Below are positions 1 through 8,339 of a stretch of 62,349 nt of DNA, in pieces. A program made the position numbers and the translations under genes. The stretch comes from Akkermansiaceae bacterium UBA1315 (GTDB lineage: Bacteria > Verrucomicrobiota > Verrucomicrobiia > Verrucomicrobiales > Akkermansiaceae), in contig DBTN01000004.1 of NCBI GenBank assembly GCA_002307065.1, positions 90,352 to 152,700 of the forward strand. The letters run 5' to 3'. The first letter of the stretch is position 1, and each line of letters starts with the position of its first letter. The notes under the pieces are model-generated. The model ran no database searches. It was not told where the DNA came from and saw nothing but the letters and a program-made list of their open reading frames with translations.

Positions 1-933
1 TCGCACATCCGCACGCTGTTGCTGACGTTTTTCTGCCGCCACATGCCGGAGTTGGTGAAACGCGGGTATCTCTACATCGCCCAGCCGCCGCTGTATTTGG
101 TCAGCCGGAAAAAACGGCAGGAATACGTCCAAGATAACGACCAGCTCAACAAGATCCTCATCGATCTCGGTGCCGGCGAAGTCGAGCTTCGCACCTTCGA
201 CCAATCCCGGACCTTTTCGGCGGATGAGCTGAAAGTGATCCTCGAAAGCCTGTCTTCGCTTTCCCGATACATGAATTCCATCGAGGGAAATGGCGGAAAT
301 TTCAAAGACTACCTCGCCGCGCGGAAAGACGGTGCCTTGCCGGAATACATGATTCGCATTCGGATCGGTAACGACGAAAGCGTTCTGTATTTCTCCGACG
401 AAATGGAGCTGCGCGCCTACGCCGCCGCCAACCGCGACCTGCGACTTTTTGACGAAGTCCTCAGCGACGAAGAAATCGCCGCGCAAACCGGTCCGTCCCG
501 CCGTGCGAATCTCTACGAACTCCACGAAACGAACGTCATCGGCCGCATCTTTGCCCGCCTCACCGAATGCGGCATTGATACCGCGAACTTCTCGAACGAC
601 GACGTTCCGCTGTTCGAATTGCTCGAAGGCGACGGCGAAAAACAAAAGATCACACCGGTTTTCGCCGTTCCGGAAATTCTCAGCCGCGTCCTCGAAATCG
701 CCGGCCGCGGTGTCCAGATCAAGCGCTTCAAAGGTCTCGGCGAAATGAACGCCAAACAACTTTTCGAAACCACCATGGACCCGGAAGTCCGCCAGTTCCT
801 CCGCGTCCGTCTCGACGAAGACAACGCCGTCGAAGCCGATAAAATGTTCGACGTCCTCATGGGCGACATCGTCGAACCCCGCAAACGTTTCATCGAAGAC
901 AACGCGCTCAACGTTCGGAATTTGGATGTTTAA
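1..933 (+). CDS. gyrB: DNA gyrase subunit B, C-terminal part (5' end outside window)
   Basis: The frame is open from base 1 and reads into the conserved TOPRIM/C-terminal segment of GyrB, with SHIRTLLLTFF at the very start, then QPPLYLV, and near the end KRFKGLGEMNAKQL and RKRFIEDNA. About 310 residues are present. The ATPase and transducer domains lie upstream of the window. With GyrA, GyrB forms the A2B2 topoisomerase that introduces negative supercoils using ATP. It ends with TAA at 931-933, and gyrA follows 450 bp later on the same strand, separated only by the small inverted-repeat module at 948-1377. The context is a gyrB-gyrA operon with an insertion. Identification is secure. A ParE assignment is less likely because of the gyrA neighbour. 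Confidence 0.95.
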   Translation, partial: SHIRTLLLTFFCRHMPELVKRGYLYIAQPPLYLVSRKKRQEYVQDNDQLNKILIDLGAGEVELRTFDQSRTFSADELKVILESLSSLSRYMNSIEGNGGNFKDYLAARKDGALPEYMIRIRIGNDESVLYFSDEMELRAYAAANRDLRLFDEVLSDEEIAAQTGPSRRANLYELHETNVIGRIFARLTECGIDTANFSNDDVPLFELLEGDGEKQKITPVFAVPEILSRVLEIAGRGVQIKRFKGLGEMNAKQLFETTMDPEVRQFLRVRLDEDNAVEADKMFDVLMGDIVEPRKRFIEDNALNVRNLDV

Positions 934-947
934 AAACAGCCAAATTC

Positions 948-1377
948 GTCACTGGTCAAAAGTCATTGGTCATTAGGAAATATGAAGAGCGCTCTGAACG
1001 ACTTGGAAATCTATCGCGAAGCTATGGAGCTTGGTGAGGAAATCTGGGCGACAGTCCGTGCTTGGGAGTATTTCGCGAAAGATACCGTCGGTAAACAGAT
1101 CGTGAGATCCGGTGACTCGATCGCGGCCAATCTCGCCGAGGGATATGGCCGTTTTCATTTTAAGGAAAATCAGAAATTTTGCTATTATTCTCGAGACTCC
1201 CTCGAAGAAACCCAGACATGGTTGGAAAAAGCAGCGCGAAGGGATTTGATCTCCCGAGAAGTCGCGCGTGGCCTTTACGATCGGCTGGAAACTCTCAAAA
1301 AACGCATTAACGCCTACATTCGCTCAATCGGTCGTGAATCCTCTTCACCCAATGACCATTGACCTTTGACCACTGAC
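948..1377. repeat. Inverted-repeat-bounded module carrying a four-helix-bundle gene
   Basis: Bases 948-975 and the reverse complement of 1350-1377 match at about 23 of 28 positions. Both are built from GGTCA words (for example ACTGGTCAAAAGTCATTGGT on the left). The enclosed gene starts 6 bases after the left arm, and its stop codon lies inside the right arm. The whole 430-bp unit sits between gyrB and gyrA. Family knowledge: genes of the S23/four-helix-bundle family were first described in intervening sequences of 23S rRNA, which also have complementary ends. It is inference that this is a mobile or RNA-folding unit. Confidence 0.7.
982..1362 (+). CDS. Four-helix-bundle protein of the S23 (23S rRNA intervening-sequence) family
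   Basis: A protein of 126 residues with the family pattern: an N-terminal helix LEIYREAMELGEEIW, the conserved segment VRSGDSIAANLAEGYGR near residues 40-56, then two further amphipathic helices (SLEETQTWLEKAARRDLI and the C-terminal LETLKKRINAYIRSI). Members are small all-helical bundles, about 110-130 residues, and some form pentamers. No enzymatic activity is established for the stand-alone members. The ATG at 982 follows the left repeat arm directly, and the TGA lies in the right arm. No clear ribosome-binding site is visible. It lies co-directionally between gyrB and gyrA, so it is probably read through with them. The link to gyrase looks positional rather than functional. Confidence 0.85.
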   Translation: MKSALNDLEIYREAMELGEEIWATVRAWEYFAKDTVGKQIVRSGDSIAANLAEGYGRFHFKENQKFCYYSRDSLEETQTWLEKAARRDLISREVARGLYDRLETLKKRINAYIRSIGRESSSPNDH

Positions 1378-1384
1378 TTCTTCC

Positions 1385-4012
1385 ATGTCCGAACATAATA
1401 TCAAACCGATCAACGTCGCCGAGGAATTGTCGAATTCCTTCCTCGAATATTCGATGTCCGTGATCATTTCGCGTGCGCTTCCTGATGTGCGTGATGGCCT
1501 GAAACCTTCGCAACGGCGGATTCTTTACGCGATGCGCCAGCTCGGCGTGGGCCCGGGGAAACCTCACGTGAAGTGCGCGAAAATCGTCGGTGAAACGATG
1601 GGTAACTTCCACCCGCACGGCGACGCTGCGATCTACGGAACGCTGGTGACGATGGGACAGCCGTGGTCGATGCGGGAAATGTTGATCGATGGCCAAGGAA
1701 ACTTTGGTTCGGTCGAAGGTGATTCGGCGGCATCCATGCGTTATACCGAAGCGCGGCTCCACCCGCTCGGCATTGCGATGATGGATGATCTCGACAAAGA
1801 CACGGTCGATTTTGTTCCGAACTATGACGGCTCGCAGCTTGAGCCATCGGTGATGCCTGCGGCATTTCCAAACTTCTTGGTCAACGGCGGAACCGGTATC
1901 GCGGTCGGAATGGCGACGAACCTCGCTTCGCACAACCTTGGCGAAGTGGTCGATGCGATCTGTGCGCAGATCGACAATCCGGAAATCACCTTGCCGGAAC
2001 TGATGCATTACATGAAGGGGCCGGACTTTCCGGTTGCTTGTGAAATTCGCGGCATTCGTGGCATTGAGGAATATTTCAGAACCGGTCGCGGTTCGATGCG
2101 CATGCGAGGAAAAATGGAGATCGAGGAAACGGCCTCGGGCAAATCCATGATCATCATCCGCGGCGTGCCGTATGGCGTGAACCGCGCGACTTTGCAGGAG
2201 CGGATCGCCGAATTGGTGAACGAAAAAACGCTGACCGGTATCTCCGGGATGCGGGACCTTTCGGCGGAAGATACGCACATTGAAATCGAGTTGAAACGCG
2301 ACGCCCGCCCGCAAGTGGTGATGGCTCAACTTTTCAAGCTCACTTCGATGGAGACATCCTTCTCGGTGAACATGCTCGCGATTCACAAGAATCGCCCGAA
2401 GCAGCTTTCGCTCAAAGAAGCGATCGATGCCTACATCGAGCACCGCCGCGAAGTGATCCTCCGCCGCACGCGCTATCTGTTAGGAAAAGCAGAAGAACGC
2501 GCGGAGTTGTTAGAAGCGTTTCTTTTGGCGCTCGGGCACCTCGATGATTTCATCAAAATCATCCGCGATTCGAAAAACCGGGATGAAGCCCGCGTCCGTC
2601 TGGCAGCTTATACGTTCCCGGTCGCGACGGCGGAAAGCCTTGGAATTTTGATCCGCTCACAAGCGTCCATTTCCGGCGATACTTATACGTTCAGCGAGCG
2701 CCAGGTGAATGCGATTCTCGAATTGCGTTTATATCAACTGACCGGTCTGGAGCAGGACAAGGTGAAGGCCGAGTACGATGCAGTCCTCGTCGATATCAAA
2801 GATTTGATGGACATTCTCGCCCGCGAGCAACGGGTATTGATCATCATCAAGGACGAGCTGCGGATGATCAAAGATAAGTTCGCCACACCTCGCCGCTGCA
2901 ACATCGTTGCGGAAGTCGGTGAAGTCGCGATGGAAGATTTGATCGCCAATGACGCGATGATCGTCACGCTTTCCCATCGCGGATATATCAAGCGCACACT
3001 TTCCAGCGAATACCGGTTGCAAGGCCGTGGCGGCAAGGGCCTCAAAGGCATGGAAAAACGGCAGGCGAAAAAAGACGAAGCCGAAGATTTCATCGAGCAT
3101 CTTTTCAGCGTCCAGGCGCACGACTATTTGCTGTTCTTTACCAACACCGGTCGGATGTATGTCGAGCGGGTTTATGAACTCCCGGAAGGCTCGCGCACCG
3201 CGATGGGCCGCAGCATTCAAAACGTGCTCAACCTGAAACCGGAAGAGAAAATCGCCGCGCTGCTTCGCCTCGAACGCACGGTCGATGAAGCCGGAAATGA
3301 TATCACTTTCCGCGAAGAAGCGGGCTTTGTGTTTTTCGCCACCCGTACCGGCAAGGTGAAAAAAACCGCAGTTCACGAGTTCCGGAACTATCGCAAAGAC
3401 GGCATTATCGCCATCAATCTTGAAGATCACAACGAACTGATCGGCGTACGCCTCACGTCTGGCAGTGATGAAATCATCCTGGTCACGCACGAAGGCATGA
3501 GCCTGCGGTTCCACGAAGACGACACGCGTCCGCTCGGCCGCGGCACCGCCGGGGTGATGGGCATCCGCCCGAGCGAAGACGATTTTGTCATCGGCCTCGC
3601 CTTGGTGACCGAAGGTTCGACGCTGTTGGTCGCATCGGAAAACGGCATCGGGAAACGCACGTCATTCGAAGAATACCGCAAACAATCGCGCGGCGGAAAA
3701 GGCATCATCACCATGAAAGTGACCGATAAAACCGGACCGGTTGTCGGCGCGGTGACGGTGACCATGGAAGACGAACTGATGCTCATGACCTCCAGTGGCC
3801 AAAGCATCCGCATCCGCGCTTCCGAGATCCGTGAAACCGGTCGAAACGCGCAAGGCGTGAAACTTCTCACCCTGAAAGCTGGCGAAAAACTTCAGGACAT
3901 TTCCCGAGTCATCCCGGACGGCGACGATTCACCCACCGACGGTGAACCGGTTTCGGACGAGGATGAAATCGAAGTCGATATCGAAGTCATTGATGAAGAT
4001 AACGCGGAATGA
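1385..4012 (+). CDS. gyrA: DNA gyrase subunit A
   Basis: 875 residues. The breakage-reunion domain starts at residue 1 with the usual GyrA N-terminus. The catalytic tyrosine is Y120 in SAASMRYTEARL. The quinolone-determining segment reads HPHGDAAIYGT, so the positions equivalent to E. coli Ser83 and Asp87 are Ala81 and Gly85. The C-terminal beta-pinwheel begins with a GyrA-box-like QGRGGKG and has degenerate later blades such as SRGGKG. The tail is strongly acidic (about 35 residues rich in Asp/Glu). GyrA cuts and rejoins DNA in the gyrase heterotetramer. It starts with ATG at 1385, just 7 bases after the inverted-repeat module, with no obvious Shine-Dalgarno. It is convergent with moeB. Confidence 0.96.
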   Translation: MSEHNIKPINVAEELSNSFLEYSMSVIISRALPDVRDGLKPSQRRILYAMRQLGVGPGKPHVKCAKIVGETMGNFHPHGDAAIYGTLVTMGQPWSMREMLIDGQGNFGSVEGDSAASMRYTEARLHPLGIAMMDDLDKDTVDFVPNYDGSQLEPSVMPAAFPNFLVNGGTGIAVGMATNLASHNLGEVVDAICAQIDNPEITLPELMHYMKGPDFPVACEIRGIRGIEEYFRTGRGSMRMRGKMEIEETASGKSMIIIRGVPYGVNRATLQERIAELVNEKTLTGISGMRDLSAEDTHIEIELKRDARPQVVMAQLFKLTSMETSFSVNMLAIHKNRPKQLSLKEAIDAYIEHRREVILRRTRYLLGKAEERAELLEAFLLALGHLDDFIKIIRDSKNRDEARVRLAAYTFPVATAESLGILIRSQASISGDTYTFSERQVNAILELRLYQLTGLEQDKVKAEYDAVLVDIKDLMDILAREQRVLIIIKDELRMIKDKFATPRRCNIVAEVGEVAMEDLIANDAMIVTLSHRGYIKRTLSSEYRLQGRGGKGLKGMEKRQAKKDEAEDFIEHLFSVQAHDYLLFFTNTGRMYVERVYELPEGSRTAMGRSIQNVLNLKPEEKIAALLRLERTVDEAGNDITFREEAGFVFFATRTGKVKKTAVHEFRNYRKDGIIAINLEDHNELIGVRLTSGSDEIILVTHEGMSLRFHEDDTRPLGRGTAGVMGIRPSEDDFVIGLALVTEGSTLLVASENGIGKRTSFEEYRKQSRGGKGIITMKVTDKTGPVVGAVTVTMEDELMLMTSSGQSIRIRASEIRETGRNAQGVKLLTLKAGEKLQDISRVIPDGDDSPTDGEPVSDEDEIEVDIEVIDEDNAE

Positions 4013-4127
4013 GTAAAGGCAGCTACAGTCGCGGCGATCTCCCACACTGGGATTTCGCCGGGGCTGTGCAGGCTGTCACATTTCGTTTGGGATCCGCCGG
4101 AATCGCATGGAACCCAAGAATCTTGAT

Positions 4128-4197
4128 GGAGCGCTGGCTTTCGCCGGCTTGTCTTGAGCGGACGAAAAGAATACACGCCGGCTAAAGCCAGCGCTCC
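4128..4197. repeat. Palindromic element between gyrA and moeB
   Basis: A perfect 13-bp inverted repeat, GGAGCGCTGGCTT at 4128-4140 and its complement at 4185-4197, flanks a spacer with a second inner pair (GCCGGC at both ends). It lies in the 193-bp gap between two convergent genes, where it could stop transcription from both sides. It has no T-run, and its length and inner symmetry look more like a dispersed palindromic (REP-like) unit than a classical terminator. Only one copy is visible here. Confidence 0.6.
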
Positions 4198-4205
4198 GTG
4201 AAGAG

Positions 4206-5327
4206 TTAATTCTCCGCCAGCCAGGCGTCGATGCCGCCGGTGACGTTCTTGACGTCGGTGAAACCGTTTTCTGTGAGAAGGGCAACGGCTTTGGCGGAGC
4301 GACCACCGGCTTTGCAATGGATGAGGATTTCTTTATCACGCGGTATCGTATCGAGCTGATCCGGCAAAGTCCCGAGCGGGATGAGGCGTGAGCCTTCGAT
4401 ATTCGCGATGGCATATTCATCCGGTTCGCGGACATCTAACAGAATGCCTTGGAAGTCGTTGGCAAGGCGTTCGCGGAGTTCGGTGGTGGTGATGGTTTGC
4501 ATATCTTCGGGGAAAATTTCGCAGTAAGCGGGAGCCAGGGTTTCGGGATTGCTGACGGTTGTGACGTCCGGGTGATCGCCGCAAAGTCGGCAAGACGGAT
4601 CGCGGCGTAGGGTGATCGGGCGGAAGGAGGTGTTGAGCGCGTCATAGACCGTCAGTTTCCCGAGCGGAATTTTTCCAACGCCGAGCAAAATCTTGATCGC
4701 CTCCATCGCTTGCAGCGAACCGATGATGCCTGGCAAGACGCCGAGTACTCCCGCTTCGTTGCAAGACGGCACCGCGCCGGGCGGCGGCAGGTTTGGCAAA
4801 AGGCACCGGTAACATGGCCCGCCGAGATGCGGGGCGAAAACGGCGGCTTGTCCTTCAAACCGGTGGATCGCTCCATAAACGAGGGGCTTTTTCAGGAAAA
4901 ACGCTGTGTCGTTTGAGAGAAAGCGCGTCGGGAAATTGTCAGAACCATCGACGATTAGATCATAGGATTTTGCGATTTCCATCGCGTTATCCGGCGTGAA
5001 ACGGACGGCGTGTAAATCCAGTTGGATGAGCGGGTTGATCTCGCGCAACCGGTCCTGAGCGCTCTCCAGTTTGGATTTTCCGACCCATGATTCGCCGTGG
5101 AGAATTTGCCTTTGGAGATTCGAAACATCGACGGTGTCAGGATCGATCAAGCCGATCCGCCCGACCCCCGCCGCCGCCAAATACAAGGCAGCCGGACAAC
5201 CCAATCCACCGGTTCCGATCAACAATACCGAGGCGTTTTTCAAACGAAGTTGCCCCTCTTGGCCGACTCCCGGAATCAAAAGATGCCGTGAATAGCGAAG
5301 AAGTTCAGATGAAGATAGGCCAGCCAT
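4206..5327 (-). CDS. moeB: MoeB/ThiF-type adenylyltransferase with C-terminal rhodanese domain
   Basis: 373 residues in two parts. Residues 1-270 are an E1-like adenylyltransferase: nucleotide loop GTGGLG at 38-43, catalytic Cys189 in PSCNEAG, and zinc cysteines C172/C175 and C246/C249. Residues 277-373 are a rhodanese domain with the active loop CKAGGR (Cys338). Such fusions (MoeZ/MOCS3 type) activate the C-terminal glycine of a ubiquitin-like sulfur carrier (MoaD, ThiS or relatives) with ATP and then supply sulfur as thiocarboxylate. This serves molybdopterin, thiamine or tRNA thiolation. No partner sulfur-carrier gene is visible nearby, so the exact pathway is open. Start ATG at 5327. It is convergent to gyrA. 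Confidence 0.9.
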   Translation of the reverse strand: MAGLSSSELLRYSRHLLIPGVGQEGQLRLKNASVLLIGTGGLGCPAALYLAAAGVGRIGLIDPDTVDVSNLQRQILHGESWVGKSKLESAQDRLREINPLIQLDLHAVRFTPDNAMEIAKSYDLIVDGSDNFPTRFLSNDTAFFLKKPLVYGAIHRFEGQAAVFAPHLGGPCYRCLLPNLPPPGAVPSCNEAGVLGVLPGIIGSLQAMEAIKILLGVGKIPLGKLTVYDALNTSFRPITLRRDPSCRLCGDHPDVTTVSNPETLAPAYCEIFPEDMQTITTTELRERLANDFQGILLDVREPDEYAIANIEGSRLIPLGTLPDQLDTIPRDKEILIHCKAGGRSAKAVALLTENGFTDVKNVTGGIDAWLAEN

Positions 5328-6055
5328 GTCCCCGGATTATGGCCGGGGATCGAGCGATGTCAAAGGGCGGGGGCGAATGAAAAGGGGATCGTTTGAAGGA
5401 TCGAAGGCGATGGACCGATGCGATTTTTCCAATTGCATTTTAACGAGTTATTTGATTCATTTCTCGCGTCCGCCTCGGCGGGCGAGGACTTGATAATCCT
5501 TTACAAACAGCGGTTGACATCGACCGCGACGATGTCGCCACTCCGGCCCTTACAATGGTCGGGGAGGCGGCGGTTATGTCCAAGCCGCCTTTCTTCGGAT
5601 CGACGGCCAAAGACCGTCGCGGTCGTCTGTTTGCGACTTATCAACTCCCCGTCCACCCGGAAGGACAATTGTCCTCCGATGATAACGACCCCTCGACTAC
5701 GAAACCGGTTTGCTTCGCTTCGCGTTGAAGCGGGTTCGTTGCGAATACGAAGGCCATCGTAGTTGATCCGGTTGTGTTGTTTGATGGTTGATCGAATCCC
5801 TAAATTTCCCCCATGAAATCCCCCAACTTTTTTAACCTTTATCCCTTTGTCAAAACATTGACGGGGTGAGTGAACCGGTTTGATGCGTTTTTCAGTTCGA
5901 CGGAAATCGATATCGGTTTCCCATGGTCGAACGACGTCCCTTTCGGAGGGCCGGTTTGTGAACTGTAATTTCGAAAATAGCGGTTCATGCGGCCCTCCGA
6001 TCCTTCTCCTTTGTCGCTTCGCAATGAAGTCGCGCTGACTGTGCTGTGGGATTGA
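5328..6055. other. 728-bp region without a convincing gene
   Basis: Between the start of moeB and the end of the DUF1264 gene no reading frame has recognisable protein character. The short open frames here are rich in Arg, Ser and Pro and look like shadows. Visible structure includes a 14-bp perfect palindrome AGGACAATTGTCCT at 5662-5675 and a 10-bp inverted repeat at 5944-5953/5990-5999. It may be a decayed gene. The promoter of moeB should lie at its left end. Confidence 0.5.
5944..5999. repeat. Hairpin downstream of the DUF1264 gene
   Basis: CGGAGGGCCG at 5944-5953 pairs perfectly with 5990-5999, and the pairing extends weakly inwards through GAAC/GTTC. It lies just after the minus-strand DUF1264 gene and could act as its terminator, although no clear T-run follows. 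Low certainty about function. Confidence 0.4.
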
Positions 6056-6799
6056 CTATTTTGGTTGGGTCTCGACTGTCTTGGTTTCGAGCTGGATGGC
6101 TTGACCGTTTTCCCAGTGGTCGGCACCGGGCGCGATTTCGGGGGCGGGGATGTCGGACCGGTTGTTGCGTTTTTCTTCGGAGGAAATGCCGTAGCCTTCG
6201 TCGCGAGCAGCGAGGAGTTTTGGATTGGCTTGGCCGTCGGCGGTGAAACCCATCATGAGTTGTGGGATGCCGAGCGGGAGTTTGTCGCCGCGATCGACTT
6301 GCCAAGTGTGCCAAGTTTTTCCGTAGGTGCCGACGAGCTTTTCCATGAGTTCTTTTTCGGCAATTTCGGGAATGCGCGGGGCGATGAGCTGGCCGGATTT
6401 CACTTCGTGGACGTGGCTGTGCCAGAGTTTTTTCTCGTCCTCGGGAAGGGTGGCAAAAAGTTTGGCGCTGATGATGTATTCGATGCCGATGAGTTTGGCG
6501 TCCTTTTTGTCGGAATCATAAATGACGCACTGCATCAGATCTTCGCTGAGGTGGGAGCAGTAGTGGTGAGCGATGACTTGGCGTTCCATGTCGCCGTTGT
6601 AAAAGTGCAGGCCGCAGACGTGGGCGTGGATGGATTTTAACGGAGCTTCCGACTGGAAGATTTCGGCACCGGTTTCGAGGAGTTTGGTTTTGGCGGATTT
6701 TTCTTCGCCGCCGTGTTCGTGTTCGGCTTGCGCGTAGAGGATTTCGGTAGCGGCGAGGCCGAGCGAAGCGATGATGGAAAAGGCGAGTAACTTTTTCAT
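6056..6799 (-). CDS. Exported DUF1264 (OBAP-like) protein
   Basis: 247 residues from ATG at 6799. The N-terminus MKKLLAFSIIASLGLAAT is a typical signal peptide, ending near ALYAQA-like residues (ILYAQA). The mature part contains the DUF1264 signature: HAHVCGLHFYNGD near residues 55-68, then HHYCSHL and the pair GIEYIIS/WHSHVHEV. DUF1264 is related to plant oil-body-associated proteins, and its biochemical role in bacteria is not established. The His/Cys-rich conserved core suggests metal binding, but that is inference. It is divergent from the thioredoxin-like gene across 171 bp, which must hold both promoters. A much longer upstream frame exists but lacks the signal peptide, so the internal ATG was chosen. 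Confidence 0.8.
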   Translation of the reverse strand: MKKLLAFSIIASLGLAATEILYAQAEHEHGGEEKSAKTKLLETGAEIFQSEAPLKSIHAHVCGLHFYNGDMERQVIAHHYCSHLSEDLMQCVIYDSDKKDAKLIGIEYIISAKLFATLPEDEKKLWHSHVHEVKSGQLIAPRIPEIAEKELMEKLVGTYGKTWHTWQVDRGDKLPLGIPQLMMGFTADGQANPKLLAARDEGYGISSEEKRNNRSDIPAPEIAPGADHWENGQAIQLETKTVETQPK

Positions 6800-6970
6800 G
6801 GCAGCAATCGAACCGGTCTTTCGCAGGTGCCATACCAAGGGAAACGGACGGAAGTATGGGGTCTTTACGTCATATCTGGACCGCGGCCGTGCAGATTGCG
6901 GAAAACGGCGGATGCACGATGCACGGGAAAACCGGTTGCCAAGGGCCGGGATGTGGGGGAATTTCCAGGT

Positions 6971-7561
6971 ATGTCTGAAGTGCTCTCGACGTTTAATTTG
7001 CCCATCGGTGGCGCGGCTCCGGAATTTTCGTTGCCCGACGCTTCCGGGAAACCGGTGACGCTGGAAGAGGTGAAAGGCGAAAAGGGGTTGCTGGTGATTT
7101 TTGCCTGCAATCACTGCCCATTCGTGATTCATCTGGCGGATGCCGTCGGCGATCTGAGTCGCGACATCGCAAAACAAGGAGTCGGCACGGTCGCCATCAA
7201 TTCGAACGATGTGGAAAATTATCCGCAGGACGCGCCGGAGCTGATGGCTCCTTTCGCAGAGAAACACGGCTGGGATTTTCCGTATCTGGTCGATGAAACG
7301 CAGGAGATCGCGCGGGCGTATGGCGCGGCGTGCACCCCGGATTTTTTCCTGTTTGATGCGGCGGGTAGGCTTTTTTATGCGGGTCAGTTTGATGCCACTC
7401 GGCCAGGCCGGGGCGACACGGCCGATGGGGCGGATCTGCGCGACGCGGTGCGACGGATGCTGGCGGGGGAGCCGGTTTTAGAACGACCGTTTCCGAGCAG
7501 CGGCTGCAATATCAAATGGAAACCGGGGACAAAACCGGTTTGGTGGGACGCAGGGAACTGA
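6971..7561 (+). CDS. Thioredoxin-family (redoxin) protein
   Basis: 196 residues from ATG at 6971. The fold is AhpC/TlpA-like: GGAAPEFSLPD at residues 13-23, then the strand and active site FACNHCPF with Cys46 and Cys49 in a CNHC motif, and a cis-Pro region ACTPDFFLFD. The C-terminal segment SSGCNIKWKPG is typical of the subfamily of cytoplasmic redoxins with CxHCP. No signal peptide is present. Likely a thiol-disulfide or peroxide-linked oxidoreductase; the substrate is unknown. The fabG-like gene follows 41 bp downstream and may be co-transcribed. A longer frame runs upstream to 6827, but its extra residues look random. Confidence 0.85.
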   Translation: MSEVLSTFNLPIGGAAPEFSLPDASGKPVTLEEVKGEKGLLVIFACNHCPFVIHLADAVGDLSRDIAKQGVGTVAINSNDVENYPQDAPELMAPFAEKHGWDFPYLVDETQEIARAYGAACTPDFFLFDAAGRLFYAGQFDATRPGRGDTADGADLRDAVRRMLAGEPVLERPFPSSGCNIKWKPGTKPVWWDAGN

Positions 7562-7602
7562 TCCCGTCTTGACCGTTTCGCCTGGGCGAAGATGCTTTGC
7601 GC

Positions 7603-8328
7603 GTGCGTTCGATTTTAATCACCGGTGGAAATGGCGGTCTCGGTCTTGGGATCGGCCGCTATTTTTTGCAACGGGATCCGGAAGCCAAGGTGTGGTTGGG
7701 CGTTCGCTCAAACCGGTCGGCAGCGGAATCCCTGGCGGCGGAGTTTTCCGAACGCTGCTTTCTCCTCGATCTGGAAGTCACGAAGGGCGATGCTTGGAAA
7801 ATCGCGGTCGATCGGATTTTGGAAAACGGTGGGACGTTCGACGTTTTGGTGAACAATGCCGGGATGCACCGTGATCATCTGCTAGCGACTATGCCGGACG
7901 AGGCGTGGAGTGATGTGATCGGCGCCAATTTGGATTCGGTTTTCCTCGGATGTCGCGCGGCGATCGCTCCGATGATGCGGCAGCGTTTCGGAAGGATCAT
8001 CAATATTTCTTCGCTGAGTGCGGTATTGCCACCGCTCGGGCAGACGAATTACGCGGCCGCGAAAGCCGGAGTCGTCGCCTTGACGCGGACCTTGGCAAAA
8101 GAAGTGGCGCGGGCGGGAATTACGGTGAACGCCGTGCTTCCCGGATACATCGAAACCGAGGCGCTGGGGGATATGGATGCCGAGGCGAAAAAACAGGCGC
8201 GGATGGGAATTCCGATGCGGCGTTTCGGGAAACCGGAAGAAATCGCTGCGGCAGTGTTTTTCCTCGCTTCCCCGGAAGCAAGTTATGTAACAGGCTCGTC
8301 GCTCAAAGCCGACGGCGGAATTTTTTAA
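7603..8328 (+). CDS. fabG: 3-oxoacyl-ACP reductase-like short-chain dehydrogenase
   Basis: 241 residues from GTG at 7603 (TTG at 7597 is an alternative two codons upstream). It is a classical SDR: nucleotide loop TGGNGGLG at 7-14, NNAGMH in the middle, catalytic Ser137, Tyr150 and Lys154 (YAAAK), and the FabG-like end GSSLKADGGIF. FabG reduces 3-oxoacyl-ACP to 3-hydroxyacyl-ACP with NADPH. An acyl carrier protein gene follows 11 bp later, which strongly supports an ACP-bound substrate. This may be a specialised paralogue rather than the housekeeping FabG, because the other fab genes are absent here. Confidence 0.85.
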   Translation: MRSILITGGNGGLGLGIGRYFLQRDPEAKVWLGVRSNRSAAESLAAEFSERCFLLDLEVTKGDAWKIAVDRILENGGTFDVLVNNAGMHRDHLLATMPDEAWSDVIGANLDSVFLGCRAAIAPMMRQRFGRIINISSLSAVLPPLGQTNYAAAKAGVVALTRTLAKEVARAGITVNAVLPGYIETEALGDMDAEAKKQARMGIPMRRFGKPEEIAAAVFFLASPEASYVTGSSLKADGGIF

Positions 8329-8339
8329 TCACGATCAAC

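Noticed and set aside
1307..2443. A 378-codon minus-strand frame opposite gyrA
   Set aside because: Rich in His, Arg and Phe without motifs; it mirrors the well-conserved gyrA and is a shadow frame.
2729..3514. A 261-codon minus-strand frame opposite gyrA
   Set aside because: Same shadow character; the plus strand clearly encodes the GyrA C-terminal domain.
5418..5762. A 114-codon plus-strand frame after moeB
   Set aside because: Composition is Arg/Ser/Pro-rich and no family or signal is visible; listed only as part of the gene-poor gap.
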